NCBI RefSeq assembly: GCF_001577835.2
Contig: NC_029541.1
Location: 2,041,141-2,105,140 of the forward strand
Origin: Coturnix japonica
Lineage: Eukaryota > Chordata > Aves > Galliformes > Phasianidae
Length of the DNA stretch: 64,000 nt
Reading direction: 5' to 3'
Within the stretch, counting starts at the first letter, position 1. Each line of letters starts with the position of its first letter. The notes beneath the pieces are model-generated. The model was not told the origin of the DNA and made no database searches. It saw only the letters and a list, made by a program, of their open reading frames with translations. The position numbers were made by a program, and so were the translations under genes. Below, in pieces: positions 11,335-27,200 of the stretch.

Positions 11335-14300
11335 CTATTTGGAGATCTGCAGGGCTGTGACCACTGGCTTCATCTTGAAGTACTGCCTAAACCTTAGCTT
11401 TGCATATCTGCCAAAAGAGGGACAGACATGAGACATGGACCCAGCTTGGGTCGTGGGATATCTCCAGTATGGAGCGCTCAGACATTGGTCCTCTCAGCTC
11501 TGCAGAGCTCAGCATGGACTCACCTTAAGAAGTTAAAGTCTATGGTAGAGTATTTATCCTGGATCAGACCCCAGCATGCCCAAAGGAAATGGGACGCCTG
11601 CAACAGACAGAATAGGGATCAGAAGCAGCACAGCCCAGGTGTGGGTTTCTATAAGGTGCTCTCTGTGGGGCAGCCCCCAGCCCTCACCCAACTGCACCTG
11701 AACCCCATGAATGAAAAGCAGAACGTGGGGACAAGTTGGATCCTTCCCACCTCCATCACTCACCAAAGAAAACTTGTTCACTTGCACATAAAGAGCTTCC
11801 AGCTCCTTCTCAGACACAGTGACCCCGGTGCCTCCTTGTCCCCCCTGGGTGAGCTGCTTGTAGGCCTGCAGGTAGGAGCGCAGCCACTGCAGCTGGGTCT
11901 CCTTGCTGGGGTACAGGCGGTAATCCACCTCCTTCACACCTGCAAGAGGAGAGGGGTTAGTGGCGGCCATAGGATGGCTCTTCCAGGGCATATGGATGTG
12001 GCCAAGGCGTTCTCCCCATGCGAGTGAAACTACTGCACCTCTGGGCTTGCATAGAGGAGTTGAGCCCTCTGATTTGAGGCAGCCATGTGGTTAATAGAGC
12101 TGAGTTCTTGCAGGCTTCACACCTCAACCAGTGGATCAAGGCAAGCAGAGATGCTGCTTTGCACATCACCCAAAGATTTGTGGCCATTTCTCATTGTGGC
12201 TTAAGAGATGCAGCTCCCTCCATTCCTCAAGGACAGGCAGATAATGGGGAGCTGCTCCAACCCAGGGAGAACTTCAGAGCCACAGAGAGGAGCCAGCTCA
12301 CCTGCAAACTCATTGAAGTGGTTCCCAATGTCAAAAGCCTGGTAGTTGTAGCCAGTGTACTCATAGTCGATGAAGCGGACGTGCTCTGCAAAGGAAAGCA
12401 ATGGGCTGGAGCCATCAGCACCAGGGAGGGGGGGGGAACAAAGTGACCCCTCTGCTGCTGTCACTGACCTTGCTCTCTGTTGTAGATGATGTTCTTGCAG
12501 AGCAGGTCATTGTGGCACAGCACGACGGGGGAGCCCAGCTGTGAGAGTGTATCCTTCATCCAGGCCAGCTCATGTTCCAGCATCTCCAGGCTGGGCACAT
12601 CCTGGTGGAGGCTGGGGAAGGGGAGGGGGCAGAATCACTTCTGCTCACAGGGAACCTCCCATAGGGGCAGAGGGAAAGCGTTGCTCCTGCTTCCCTTTGT
12701 GCGTGTTATAAACGAGTTCATTAGTGACACAGAGCAGGGATTGGTAGGGAAGCTCAGCTCAGGTACATCCTGCGTGGTCCCCCAGGGCACCTGGCACAAC
12801 CTCAGCCATTCCCTTCATCTCTAAGACTGACCCAAAGGTGATGGGAATTCTTTGAGTCCTCCAGGCCCCACACACTGTAACCTCTGCAGCTGTAGTTCCA
12901 AGAATGGAGCATGTTAATAATTACCAAATTGGCTTCATGTAAGGTGCAGAGTTGGGTAAAGAACAGCCCTGCAATCCCATCCAAGGGACCTGGTTAATTA
13001 TTTGCCTGATTTTGGGTTTGTTCACCTCTGCCACCTCTGGGGGCTGCCTGCATCCTTCCACAGAGCTGATGTGCCCTCACTCACCTGACATGAACCCAGG
13101 CTCCCAGCATGGCATCGCCCCCCCAGCAATGGGATAAAGTGCTTTGAAATAGAGCTGGGCTGCCAGCATCCCCTCCAGCAGTGCTAGCAGAACCCTGCTG
13201 CTCAGATCCTGCTGTAAGAAGAGCTTTGGGCTCCGTTTTATTCTAGTGATGGCATAAATCACAGGCAAAATTCACAGGGAGGAGGAGGGTTATCACAGCA
13301 CATGGGTGTCTATGGCTCAAGTCAGACCCTGCCCAACTGCTGGGCAGCCATAGCACAGAGCTCCTGCAGCAGGCAGCTGAGGGTACCTCCATCCTATGAA
13401 CACCCCAAGCTATGAGGGGCTTGTAAAACCTTGCTCACAGAGGAACCACACGTGCCCAGCACTCCCCAGGCCCCTGCTCAGGAAGCCCAGACTCCAGCAG
13501 AGGCTTTACCTGTGGACCCATGTCCCATAGGAAGAAGACCTACAGATGGGTGGGCAGTGGGTGCCCAAGCCAGAGCCTGGCTCTTTGGGATCCCTCTGCC
13601 TTTACCTGGGGTTGGGTACCTTTGGGCTGAGGTGCGTCTTCACGAGGGCGAGGTATTTGTGCAGCTTCTGCCAGAGGATGGGTTTGGGGAGGCTCCCATT
13701 GGCGTGGATGGCGTGAACCCGGGCCATCTCCTGGGCCACCAGCCTGGAAATGAGTAGAAGTGTGAGTGAAAGTCCGAGCTGGCTCAACAGAGATGCCCCA
13801 TAATACACACACAGCCCAGTTAACTCCCTGTTCTTTGCCAGCCTCTGAAGGATCTCGAATCTGAGTCAGCATTCACCTATCCAGGGTGAGCTCAGACAGA
13901 AGCCACGATCCTGTAGTCATAGCTGTAAAATCACAGCTGCTGACTCAGCCCCACTGGAGTGCACAGCACTGGGGATTCTGACCCCATCACCACCCAGGTC
14001 TGAGCATGGCAAGGGTAGGACTGCAGCACCTGGGTGCCAGTTTGGACCAAAGGCAGAGAGGAAGAGAGCTGAAAACATGGTCCCACTTCACCCTGCTCCC
14101 TCCCTCACCCCATATCCCCAGCACTGGGGGTCCCACACACCTGAATATGCGGGGGTCCCTCACATGGTCGGGTCCCAGGGCGATGCCAGGCAGGAACTCA
14201 TAGCAGAGCCCATTCTGGAAGGCGCAGTAGAGGTCGGGGGCACAGCCATGGGCACGTAGCACTTGGAAGTTCCTCAGCTCTGTCTCCCGGTCCACAAAGA

Positions 14301-17300
14301 GCTCCGTCTTTCTGCCATAGACACGGACCAGCACTGCATCTGCCATGTCCTCATCCGTGTAGCAGGCAACCAACTTGTTGGTGATGCCGTCGGTGAAGAG
14401 CTGCAGGGGAGAAGGGGCGGCAGAGCGATGCCCGCACGTCCCTGCCATGCAGGATGGGCACTGGGATCCCCCTTCCTCATGGCACAGACACAGCACTGGC
14501 AGTTATAGGCAATGGGGAAAGGGATGCAGCAGCATGAAAAGCTCCTGTGGGATGTGGCATGAGATTGAATGGGTGCCTGGGGCTCTGCTTGGGTACAAGG
14601 CTTCAGCTGCATCAAACTGTGTTTCTAGGGGGGGTGAGGAGGGGAACCCGCTGCTGTTTTTCACCTCTTTGCTCAGGGGCAGCGAGATGTGCTGCAAGCA
14701 CAGCCAGCATCTCAGCGACCCTGGGAACCGGTCCCAAAAACAACCAGCCCTTTTGGCACAAACCACCAAAAGCACAGCAAACAAGGCTGAGCAAACACCA
14801 CCACCCCATCTCCTCCTCCTGACCCTCCCCGCCGGGGGGTCACGAGTCGCTGATAGGCAGGGACGTCTCTGCTGGGGACGTCTCTTGTCATTGCTCTGAT
14901 GGTTCCTCACAGATGGAAAGAGAGTTTTGTTCTCTGGGAGCCCCAATTTGGCCGCCTGCCCACACACATGTGGGCCCTGCTCATCCTGCACTGGGGTCCT
15001 CACCCTACCATGGGCTGCAGCACCATCTCTATGGGTATTACAAGGGGTTTGGGTTCCCATAACAAGGGCAGGATGCTCAGCCAAGGAGGGGAACCATCCT
15101 CAGTGTGTTCTCCCTTCATCTCCTCGCTGTTTGGCGAGACAGAGCCGGTGTGATGATGCTGGGAGGGTGCGTGGTAGGGAGCAGCGGTGCTCGGGGGTGG
15201 GACAGCTAATTTTAGACAGCTCACTCGGCAACTCACGCTCCTATGTGGGGTGCCTATATATAGGGCTTCCCTATGCAGCCTGCTGAGGGAAACTCTGCAC
15301 TGGAATTACACAGCTGGGCATTACAGGCTGCGGTGTCCATTATCCTCACACCCACAGCTGGGCAAGGTGATGCTGCATGTAACCAAGCTGCAATTCCCAC
15401 CCAACCAACCTGTCTTCCTACCACAATTTCAGCTCTCCTTGCCCTGCCAGGCTCCAGTAATGCAGCATTATCCAGTAATCCAAACTGCAGGGCTGTGCTG
15501 ATGTCTACCAGCTGCATGTGCACATCTACAGGTGAGCAGCTCCTCCTCAAGGTGCTCAGCGCTGCCTCCAGGCCAGGTCCATGCAGTGCAGCACCTTGCT
15601 TTGCTGCCTCCCGGCCCCATCAGCCCTTTTCAGTGGATTTAATGGGATTACAGAGCTTTATCCCCTTTGAATTCCAGGCCATTGAGTTTGGAGACGGCTC
15701 ATGTTGGGGGCAGCTCCTCCATAGGAGGTGTATGTGTAAGTAAGGGGAAAGTAAGAGCTGTGTAGCAGCCCCAAGCTTTGTCCATACATACTGATGAGGT
15801 GCAGCTCTGTGCCTTCCTGCAGCCCTATGTCCCCACGCTGGCTCTCTTTGAGCACCAAACACATCACAGCAGCACTGGCCCTTGTTGCAGCAGAGCACTT
15901 TGCTGCCAAAGTTAAGCTAAAACAAATCCTAGGAGGGAGGGACAGCAGAGCCCTTCGCTGTGCCCAAATCCTTGCAGTCCTGCTGTTTCCCTTTGGAGGT
16001 AATCATGCTGCTTGAGTCACTGCAAAACCACTCCAGCAACAGAGATACAGCTGCCCAGGGAGCAGAACCAAAAGGATGAGGAGCAGCACAACATTCAGTA
16101 CATGGGGCTGAGGAGCTTGGCAGTGGGATGACACCAAGCACCCGACCTTCTTATTTTCTGCACCCCGTCCCAAGCACAGGGAGGGTTTTCCATGCTGCAG
16201 GCACAGGCTGGCACAGTCCTTGCAGGCAGCTGTGCCCCAACACTGCACACCGAACCGGGCACTGCTCCAGTCTACAGAGGGAAGCTAACAGGAACATTAA
16301 TAGGAACCAGCTGAGAACCACGCACCACTCCAATCCAATCCCAATACCTCTCACAGAGAGAAACGTAACCAGAGGATTTCCCCTTGATGTCTCCTAAGTT
16401 TTCTTTTATTCTGGTTTTTTTTTTTGGTCTTTTCTAAATTAAAAACATACCCAGCACATACGAGCTGCTGCTGAATGCAAACTCCTCTCCATTCCTGAGC
16501 AGAACCTGCTCCCTGTAGGCTCCCCATAAGCTCCATAGAGCTGTACGAGGTGCTGTGCAATGCCCGGGACATTTCCTGCCCTCTCAACTATGCAGCCTGA
16601 GGAACTCAAACTCCAAGCTTCCTGTCCCTTACCATCTGCCCTTTCGTATGTATTTTCCTGCAGCTTCTTGTATTTAATTACACTTGGCTATTAATACATT
16701 TTTAATGGCACTCCAGGCACACAGGAAGCGTGTGCCTTCAGAGGACATGCATGCACACGTACGCGTGGTTGAGTGCATCCAGCTCTGCCTCCTGCCTGCT
16801 CCATACCCATCCCATGACATCCCATGGCAATGAAGCCCCCAACAACCTCCTTTCTGCCCCCCACACCTTGCACACCTGGGTATAGGTGGGGAAGAGGACA
16901 GGGGCTGCAGAGTCCCAGCAACTGCTGTGCCAGCTTGGGATAAGTGAGCCCTGCTCTATGCAGGATATCAGCACCCATCCCAACTCACTCTATGCAAAGG
17001 AAGCGACCTGGTAGAAGTGCAAGCCTGCTGCTAACCCACATGAACCCTGAAGCTGTGATGCGTGGCGTCTGGTGGCACTGCCATACAGTGTGGGTTAATG
17101 CTGGGGGTTGACAGCACGACCCCCAATCTCCAGCCCTGAGGGACCTTCTGCATCTGCATCTCATCCTACATGAGGATTCCGTGGCTCCTCATGGTGTACC
17201 CAAAGCCTGCAGGGGAAAGAGGAGGGGGCTCGTTGTATGAGAGCTCTGCACACCTGAGGGAACGGGGCATCGGCATGACATACCCTCTACGTCAGGCCCT

Positions 17301-17644
17301 ACATCCCCCGCAGTGCATCCTATAGCCGCCCTCACGGGACCCCCTCCGTGCACCCCCCGTACCTTGGTCTTCACCCTGGCCGGCTCCCAGCTGGGTCTCA
17401 GCTCCCGCATCAACCGCAGCGCTCCGGGCAGCACATCCCCTTCATCCACCAACACACCGAGCTGTAGCACGCCGGGAACCCCAAGACTTCCACCTCCTCC
17501 CCGTTCCGTTTCCCAACAATCCGGACATCGGCCGGGCGGTCCGGCCATCCCCGGCTCCGATCGCCCCGACCCTCGGCCCATGTGCCGGGGGCTGCCGCGG
17601 GGCCGGCGGCCGCGGGGAGGAGCCGCCCGTCGTTGGGAAGCCAT
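11335..17644 (-). CDS. ETNK2: ETNK2, ethanolamine kinase 2
   Basis: Minus-strand exons: 17363-17644, 14141-14400, 13606-13743, 12469-12611, 12302-12385, 11764-11939, 11524-11597 and 11335-11407, all in phase, 409 aa (human 386). It phosphorylates ethanolamine with ATP, the first step of the CDP-ethanolamine (Kennedy) route to phosphatidylethanolamine, in the cytosol. Family marks: TDGITNKLVACY (nucleotide-binding loop), the Brenner motif LCHNDLLCKN with H260 and D262, and FIDYEYTGYNYQAFDIGNHF with the metal-binding D281. The N-terminal 60 residues are Arg/Gly/Pro-rich and encoded in GC-rich sequence; they are poorly conserved, so the exact start is less sure than the rest. The start chosen is the only in-frame ATG giving continuity with the GALRLMRELRP segment near the family N-terminus. 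ETNK1 is excluded by synteny next to SOX13 and REN. Confidence 0.93.
12612..13605 (-). other. ETNK2: ETNK2 intron 3, nothing recognisable
   Basis: About 1 kb between the exons ending PNPS and beginning LHQDVP. I see no repeat family, RNA gene or extra exon in it. Confidence 0.6.
14401..17362 (-). other. ETNK2: ETNK2 intron 1, non-coding
   Basis: The largest ETNK2 intron. It holds low-complexity patches, a T run near 16416-16426 and a TATATATA-like patch near 15243-15254, but no exon with both splice sites and family similarity. Open frames here lack conserved features. Confidence 0.6.
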
Positions 17645-17900
17645 GAGTCACCGGCCCGCCTCCCGTCGCCCGCCTCCCGCACCAGCGCCCGCCCGCATTG
17701 TGAGGTCAGCGGGACCCGCACCGGCCCCGCAACGGGGAACGCTCCGAACGCGATGCTCGCCGACTCCGGGCATCGCCGCTTTGCGAACCTATGGGATGAG
17801 TCCCGGAGCCCCCTCGGCAACGCTGATGTCTCGGGGGGATTCGGGAAGCTCAGCGACGTGAGGCTGAGCTTTGGGATCGGGGCTCAAATGGATGGGGAAG
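17230..17900 (-). promoter_or_regulatory. ETNK2: ETNK2 GC-rich, CpG-dense promoter region and first exon
   Basis: CpG density rises sharply around the first ETNK2 exon and its upstream flank, with repeated GCCGCGG, CGGGCG and CCGGCC patches. It falls off near 17.9 kb. No clear TATA box is seen, as expected for a CpG-island promoter. Confidence 0.6.
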
Positions 17901-18049
17901 GAGGATAACACAGGGCTGCTGCAGCGAGGTTATGGGGTTGGGAGGGGATGCAGCACCCTCCCAGGCTATACCTCGAGGTAACCGGGTGGCATCCTATAGT
18001 TTGGGGTCTGGGTGATGTGTAGCCGTGAGTCAGACTCAAATCGGTCTCA

Positions 18050-18224
18050 TCCAGCTTAAAAGTTGGACAGGGTGATTTGTTTGTGTCCCTTTCAAATCAA
18101 TGTGTTCTGTAATTCTATGATCTCCACCAGGAGCTGCACCCAGTGGGGTCCCATCCAACCCAAAAGCTGATCCTTCTGGGTCCCTTCTGAATCAAAACCC
18201 CCCCTATTCTATGATCTCCACCAG
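18050..18224 (+). repeat. CR1 LINE 3'-end fragments in tandem
   Basis: Two copies of 'attctatgatctccaccag' (about 18112-18130 and 18206-18224) each end a segment resembling the CR1 3' tail ('gggtcccatccaacccaaaa', 'gggtcccttctgaatcaaaa'). Sense orientation is +. This could be two nested truncated insertions or a local duplication of one. Confidence 0.5.
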
Positions 18225-19981
18225 TTCTCCCTGTGCTCACACTCATCTCACATCAGCTGGGGTTTACAGGTGAGCTGCAGAGAGGTTGGGTGGTTAAAGA
18301 CAGAGCAGCACCCACCTGCCAGCCCCATTGACACCACTGCAGCCTCAGTTCATTATCAAAGGAAATAACAACTGCTCCGAGCACAGAATGCCCCCTCCAA
18401 AGTTTACAGCTGGCTGCGGCTGCAACAGACTAAATGGACCATGGAGACTTGGGGAAAATCGTTCAAGGAAGGGGAAGAAAATAAACCAGTTCCCTGCGTT
18501 GCTATATATAGAGAGAGCGCTGTCAGATTTAATAGGATGGCCGTAATTGCTCCGGCCTCTTTGCTGGGCCGAGCGTGGCCTAATTGCTCGCCTGTAACGA
18601 TCACAAGTGTTAATACGGGGCAGTTGCGGGTTAGCGGTGCCTTGCAGCCAGCTCTGCACAGCAGGCACCAGGAAATGGCCCTGGCACAGGCTATTAGAGG
18701 TGCTAATGGGCAGACCGAAGGGCCAGCAGCAACCCAGAACGTTTTTCTCTCCTGCTGCTCTGACTGTGCTGAACAGGAGCAGAACCAGACCCAAAGACGC
18801 ATCTTGTCTGGGATGAGCCCCACCGCTTTCAAGCATCTCCCTATGGCTGTAGGGCTCCAGAGCTGACCCGTATAGAACCACCCTCCCCCCCCCAGCTTCC
18901 CTCTGCCCCCTCCCACTGCTCTCCCTGCCTCACAGTGCTGAAGAAGGGGATGGAAAGCAACAAGGAACATCCAGGGAGCCTTTCCCATCCCAGTGATGTG
19001 CAGCTTGATGGTAAGAGGTTTAAACATTCAAGATCAGCTACGTGCTGCCCGACACTCTTCCAAGGGCAAAATCTGGCGGCTTGGCCACTGCTCAGAGCCT
19101 GGGCCTTGCAGGAAAGAGGGCTGGCAAGGCTGCAGCCTGGCTGGCAGCATCCCATGCTGTGCTGGAAGGGGAATTACTCCCAGCCCTCCTTAGGGTCTGC
19201 CCTGATAAAGCAGCAGCCATTGCTGGTGGTGGGGTGAGGAGGAGAAGCTCCTGCAGCTTATCACTGTGCTCAGTGCCTGAGCCCACAACAAGGATGGGAT
19301 GAGAGCTCTGCCAACTGCTCTGCTTTGGGAAGGGCTCAGATTTGCAGCTGGTGGTTCTCAGCTCTTCAACACGAAGGGGAAGAGCAGCCTGCAGTGCTGC
19401 CCACCCCATAGCAGCTGCTGTGGTGGATCCCAGCAGTCAACACTCGTTCCCCAGTTCCCAGAACAGAACTTTTCCTCTTTTCCCCTTCAGAACACTCAAC
19501 TTCCTGCTGCTCTGGGGTCGTTTAATATTAAATTACAGAGAGGGGCAGGGTTAACACCAGCTGTAAGAACCATCACTGGAAGCAGCCTGATGATACCGAT
19601 TCATTTTCCTCCCATCTGAGAACAAGAACAGCAACCAAACATCACTCCGCAGGGTCTGCAACCTGCAAGCTCCTCTGCCCCAGCCAGCAGCAATTCACAT
19701 CACTCTGCAAAGCCCCCCCCCGAGGTGCAGCTCCAGCTGCAGGATCCCACTTTGATTCCTCCATACGATGCTCCCAGGCTCTGCTCTCCCCCCTCCCACC
19801 CTCACCCCATGATATCAGAGGCTCTCGGGAAGCAGAGCGGGGGTTTTGGAGTGGGAGAACACGAGGCTTTGCAGTTGCTTCAGTGCAGAGAGGAGGTGGC
19901 TGTGCTTTAAGGAAGCTCTGCTCTCGTTTGTGTGTGTTGAATCGTTCACCCCCCCAGCTGGCTCCCAGCACCCCCCGGCGG
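18225..19981. other. intergenic between ETNK2 and REN
   Basis: Intergenic and REN 3' flank. A reverse-strand ATTAAA (19521-19526) is the nearest plausible REN poly(A) signal. A TATATATA patch lies near 18502-18511, followed by a moderately AT-rich block, but no gene is attached to it. Confidence 0.5.
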
Positions 19982-23616
<3,635 letters not shown>

Positions 23617-23681
23617 CTCGTGCTCCCAACGTGGTCTCCTCCTTCACCAGCCACTTCTCCTCATGCCAAAGGGGAGGCTGC

Positions 23682-23687
23682 TTTATA
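23682..23687 (-). promoter_or_regulatory. REN: REN TATA box
   Basis: The minus strand reads CCTATAAAGC, about 65 bp before the REN start codon. That leaves room for a start site near 23655 and a roughly 40-nt leader, the spacing known for mammalian renin genes. Confidence 0.6.
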
Positions 23688-23699
23688 GGCTGGGTTTCT

Positions 23700-26460
23700 G
23701 CCTTCCCATGGGTTTCTCCTCCCAGTTGGCTGATGGAGCGCTGGGCTGCCCACGATGGAGGGCAGCATGATTGTAGGTGGGCACAGCCAGATATCAGGGC
23801 TAGTAAGGGCAGCTCTGAATAGCTGGGAGCTGATAACCTCCATTCTTTGCAATTGAGAGCATTGCTATGTGTCAGCCCTGAGCACCAACAGTACGATGCA
23901 TGAAAGTCATGGGCCAAATGCTGCCATCAGGCAGGAGAAATAGACAGTGGTGGGGATACATGGGTTGGAGGCTTAGGTCTGGTCCAGCTATGCTGCTAAA
24001 GAGCAGAGAAAGGGGGGAGTGGAGGAACAGGGATTTCCTATGGGGCTGGGAATGACAACTACAGCCCCCACTTGGCCATGCAGACACTGGCCATGAACCT
24101 ACCAATGCTGTTGTCCCCATGGGGGCTGCTCTGAGCACTGCAAAGGGGAAAAGCCCCCCCTTCCCCTTGTATTCTAACACCAGTGAGGGAGCAGAGACTT
24201 GTGCTGAACTCATTGCAGTTGTATGAGCAGCTGCAGCCTGGCCAAGCACAATGTGATCACTGCAGAACAGCTCATGGTGCCCAACCAGCACAGGGTGGGG
24301 ACACACAGGTGATGCAGACAGCAAGCTGAACTGCTCAATAACTGCAGCAGCAGGGGACTCCTTCACACAAGGTGGGCTGCTGGATCCCAGCACTTGATGT
24401 TGCTGTTCCTTGCTCAGCATCCAGCTCTGGTGCATGGGGGGATGGCTGCTGGATTGAGCCCCATGGCTCCAAGCCCAGCATTTGACCTCAGGACCCAGAG
24501 AACCTCAGTGGGAAATGACTGCAGCAGCAATAAAAATGTTCTCAGAAGAAACCTGATGACACATTTGCCCCTTCCTCGAAGCCCTCAGCTACACAAACAC
24601 ACTGCTGCCAGGATTTGCTCAGGGCACTGCTGGCACCCTCACCTGGGGACACAAATGTGGGGGGCATAAGGAGGCACCCCCCCCCTCCCCACCTCACCTC
24701 CAAACCTGGGTCTTCACAGCCTCCTCCACCCCAATCTCCTCAGGGCTTTGGGTCTTGGTATTTGGAGCCAGGGGAGGGCTGAACCCGATGGGCACCTCAT
24801 CAGCCATGGCCCCATTTCACCCAGCCCTGACGTCTTTTCCCATGCCAGGCTCCAGAGCTGCGTCACCAGGGGCAGCCTTGTGGGGTCAGGAGGCAGCATC
24901 CTAACCCCTGGCAAGGAGCCACCAGGCATAAATCCCCTTTCCAGGCATCCCAAGTGCTCATAAGTCCCCAGAGGAGGAACTTCGGGGTACAGCGTCACTT
25001 CCAAAGGGGTCGAGTCATCCAGGGGAGGGTGAACCCAGGGTATGGGGCTCTGGGGTTTCCATCTCTGCTGTAATCAGGAAGAGCATATCCACAGGACCTC
25101 AAGGATGCTCCTCAGTGCATGGAACCTCCCTCCAAGCAAGGAAAAACCCCACGAGGCATTTTCCACCACCAGAAGGACAAGCAGCTGGTACACGGGAGCA
25201 GTGATAGAAAGACCTGGTGTCATGGGTTACCTAGATTTACATGTGCCCATGAGCTTTGCTCATATCATCCCAACCTCATATTGCAGTCTGGGGATGGGAG
25301 GATGTCAGGCAGAGTTGAGACTCCCCCCCAGTTTGATTCCCTTGCTTCTGTGATGGACACCAGCAAGCAGACACAGCATCACAGCCACATGCCAGGGATG
25401 CTGTGGGTCCCAATCACCTGCTCAGTGACTGAGCCCAACAAGCAGGTGCCCAGCTCCAAACCTGAGTGCTTTGCCATAGGAAATGATGCCTGCAGGATCA
25501 GTCCCACTTCTGCCTTCCTCCAAGCTCACACCAGCAGACTACAGAGAAGGATTCAATGGGAGAAGAGACACTCACACTACATACATCCCCTTCCAGGCAG
25601 CAACATCCCATAAGCACAGCCCCAAAAGCAGCAGCAGCAGAAGAAGAAGAAGAACCCCAACCTCTAGAGGCTGCCATGCTTCATCCCTACTAAAGGGCTT
25701 TGGGACCCCAGGTGTAGCAGAGGATGCACCAACCCATATCAGCTGAGCTGCTCCCAAATCAACTCCCACCTGCTGCAGATCCTGTTAGCACCACCAGCAC
25801 ACTCAGGCCATGCTCCAATCAGGAGGGAACATGTTTAACTCAAACTCGTTAATTAATTCCTGCTATTTAAGAAAGGGATCAGCACAGGGACCAGCTTTGA
25901 TGTGATTGCCCTGGTTTAATTAAACTTATTGCTTGCATCCAGCTTCCCAAGTGCCCGTAGAATCCTGGTTCGTATCCATTGAGCTCGTTGTTCTGACTGC
26001 AGAGCTGTGGGGTTACCCAACCTGTTCTTTCCTGGATAGAGGCTGTTCTGTATCCCAGCAGAGCAGTTCCTGTCCCCTGCCCATAGAGCTGCCCCCACAC
26101 CAGCCCCACTGTGCTGCCATCACTACACCCAGCCCTGCATCCCATGGGAAATAAGGCTGTGGGAAAAGTGAGTGCTCAGACAGCGGCCCCGTGTCCATGT
26201 GCTGCCCTACAAGTGCATCAGCTCCCCCTCCCACCCCAATACCTCAATTAATTCATAACCTTGGATGTCGTTTGCTTTTTCGTGGTCACTGGATTTCAAA
26301 GGGGTAATTTACTCTCCTCCGATCAGGTCATGAAACGTTAATGTGGTTTAATGGGTGTTTTCCTAACCTCCCCTGCCCTCTCCCTCTGCTCCCTGGGCTC
26401 TGCTTGGTCCTGCTGGGTGCGTGGGAAGGCAGCTGCAGCCACTGGGGATGTCACCATGCC
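23700..26460. other. REN-GOLT1A intergenic, no gene found (KISS1 position)
   Basis: Mammals carry KISS1 between REN and GOLT1A. Here I find no signal-peptide exon and no kisspeptin core (family ending NSFGLRF/Y followed by a Gly-basic amidation site) on either strand. A short AGC/AGA tract lies at 25629-25655. Two AT-rich blocks (25840-25935 and 26240-26355) look like possible conserved non-coding DNA. Otherwise I see nothing. Confidence 0.55.
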
Positions 26461-26466
26461 ACCTTC

Positions 26467-26928
26467 AGCCATGGCCATGGGAAGTTCTCCAATGTCACCC
26501 CCAGCATGGCATGGGATAAGGTCTTCCATGTCCACCCCAGCCATGGCCATTGGAAAGGTCTCCAATGTCACCTTTCAATTAAACGAAGTCCCGCCATGGC
26601 CATTGGGAAGGTCCCCATAGCCACCATTCAAAGCCATGGCCATGGAAGGTCTTACCATGTCATACCCTCAGCCATGGCCATGGGAAGGTCTCCATGTCAC
26701 CCCCAGCCATGGCAATGGGAAGGTCTCTATGCCATCTCCAGCCATGGCCATGGGAAGGTCTCCTTGTCACCTCCAGCCATGGCCATGGGAAGGTCTCCAT
26801 GTCACCTCCAGCCATGGCCATGGGAAGGTCTCCATGTCACCCCCAGCCATGGCCATGGGAAGGTCTCCATGTCACCTCCAGCCATGGCCATGGGAAGGTC
26901 TCCATGTCACCTCCAGCCATGGCCATGA
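26467..26928. repeat. 35-bp minisatellite, about 13 copies
   Basis: Unit contains AGCCATGGCCATGGGAAGG then a TCTCCATGTCACC segment. The last seven copies (26707 onward) are spaced exactly 35 bp apart and are almost identical; earlier copies are degenerate, with one break around 26570-26595. Each unit holds the palindrome CCATGGCCATGG. Since 35 is not divisible by 3, all frames stay open and create spurious Ser/His/Gly/Pro-rich frames. Confidence 0.95.
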
Positions 26929-27036
26929 TGCTTCTTAGTGGCTTAGGTGTAGGCTCCAAGCCCCAGAAAAGGATCACAGTCTCAGTATTGTCTCAGACAC
27001 AGTTTTTACAATTAAATCCAGCTCACATGAGGGAAT

Positions 27037-27086
27037 GACAACAACAACAGCAACAATAATAATAACAATAATAATAATAATAATTA
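27037..27086. repeat. (AAC)n/(AAT)n microsatellite
   Basis: Compound trinucleotide tract: ACAACAACAACAGCAACA followed by AATAATAAT repeats. Confidence 0.95.
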
Positions 27087-27200
27087 CAAAGCCTGCCTGG
27101 CACAGCCTGTGAGGCACCATCCCTGCAGCACAGTCATCTCCAACCCCCAGCAGGAATGAGGGACCACTCGTGATGTCCCATGACATTATCCATCCCATGG

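Noticed and set aside
18502-18511. TATATATA patch as a promoter
   Set aside because: No start codon, exon or CpG block follows on either strand.
26341-27038. Ser/His/Gly/Pro repeat proteins of about 90-195 residues in three frames
   Set aside because: Product of the 35-bp minisatellite, which stays open in every frame; no splice or start context.
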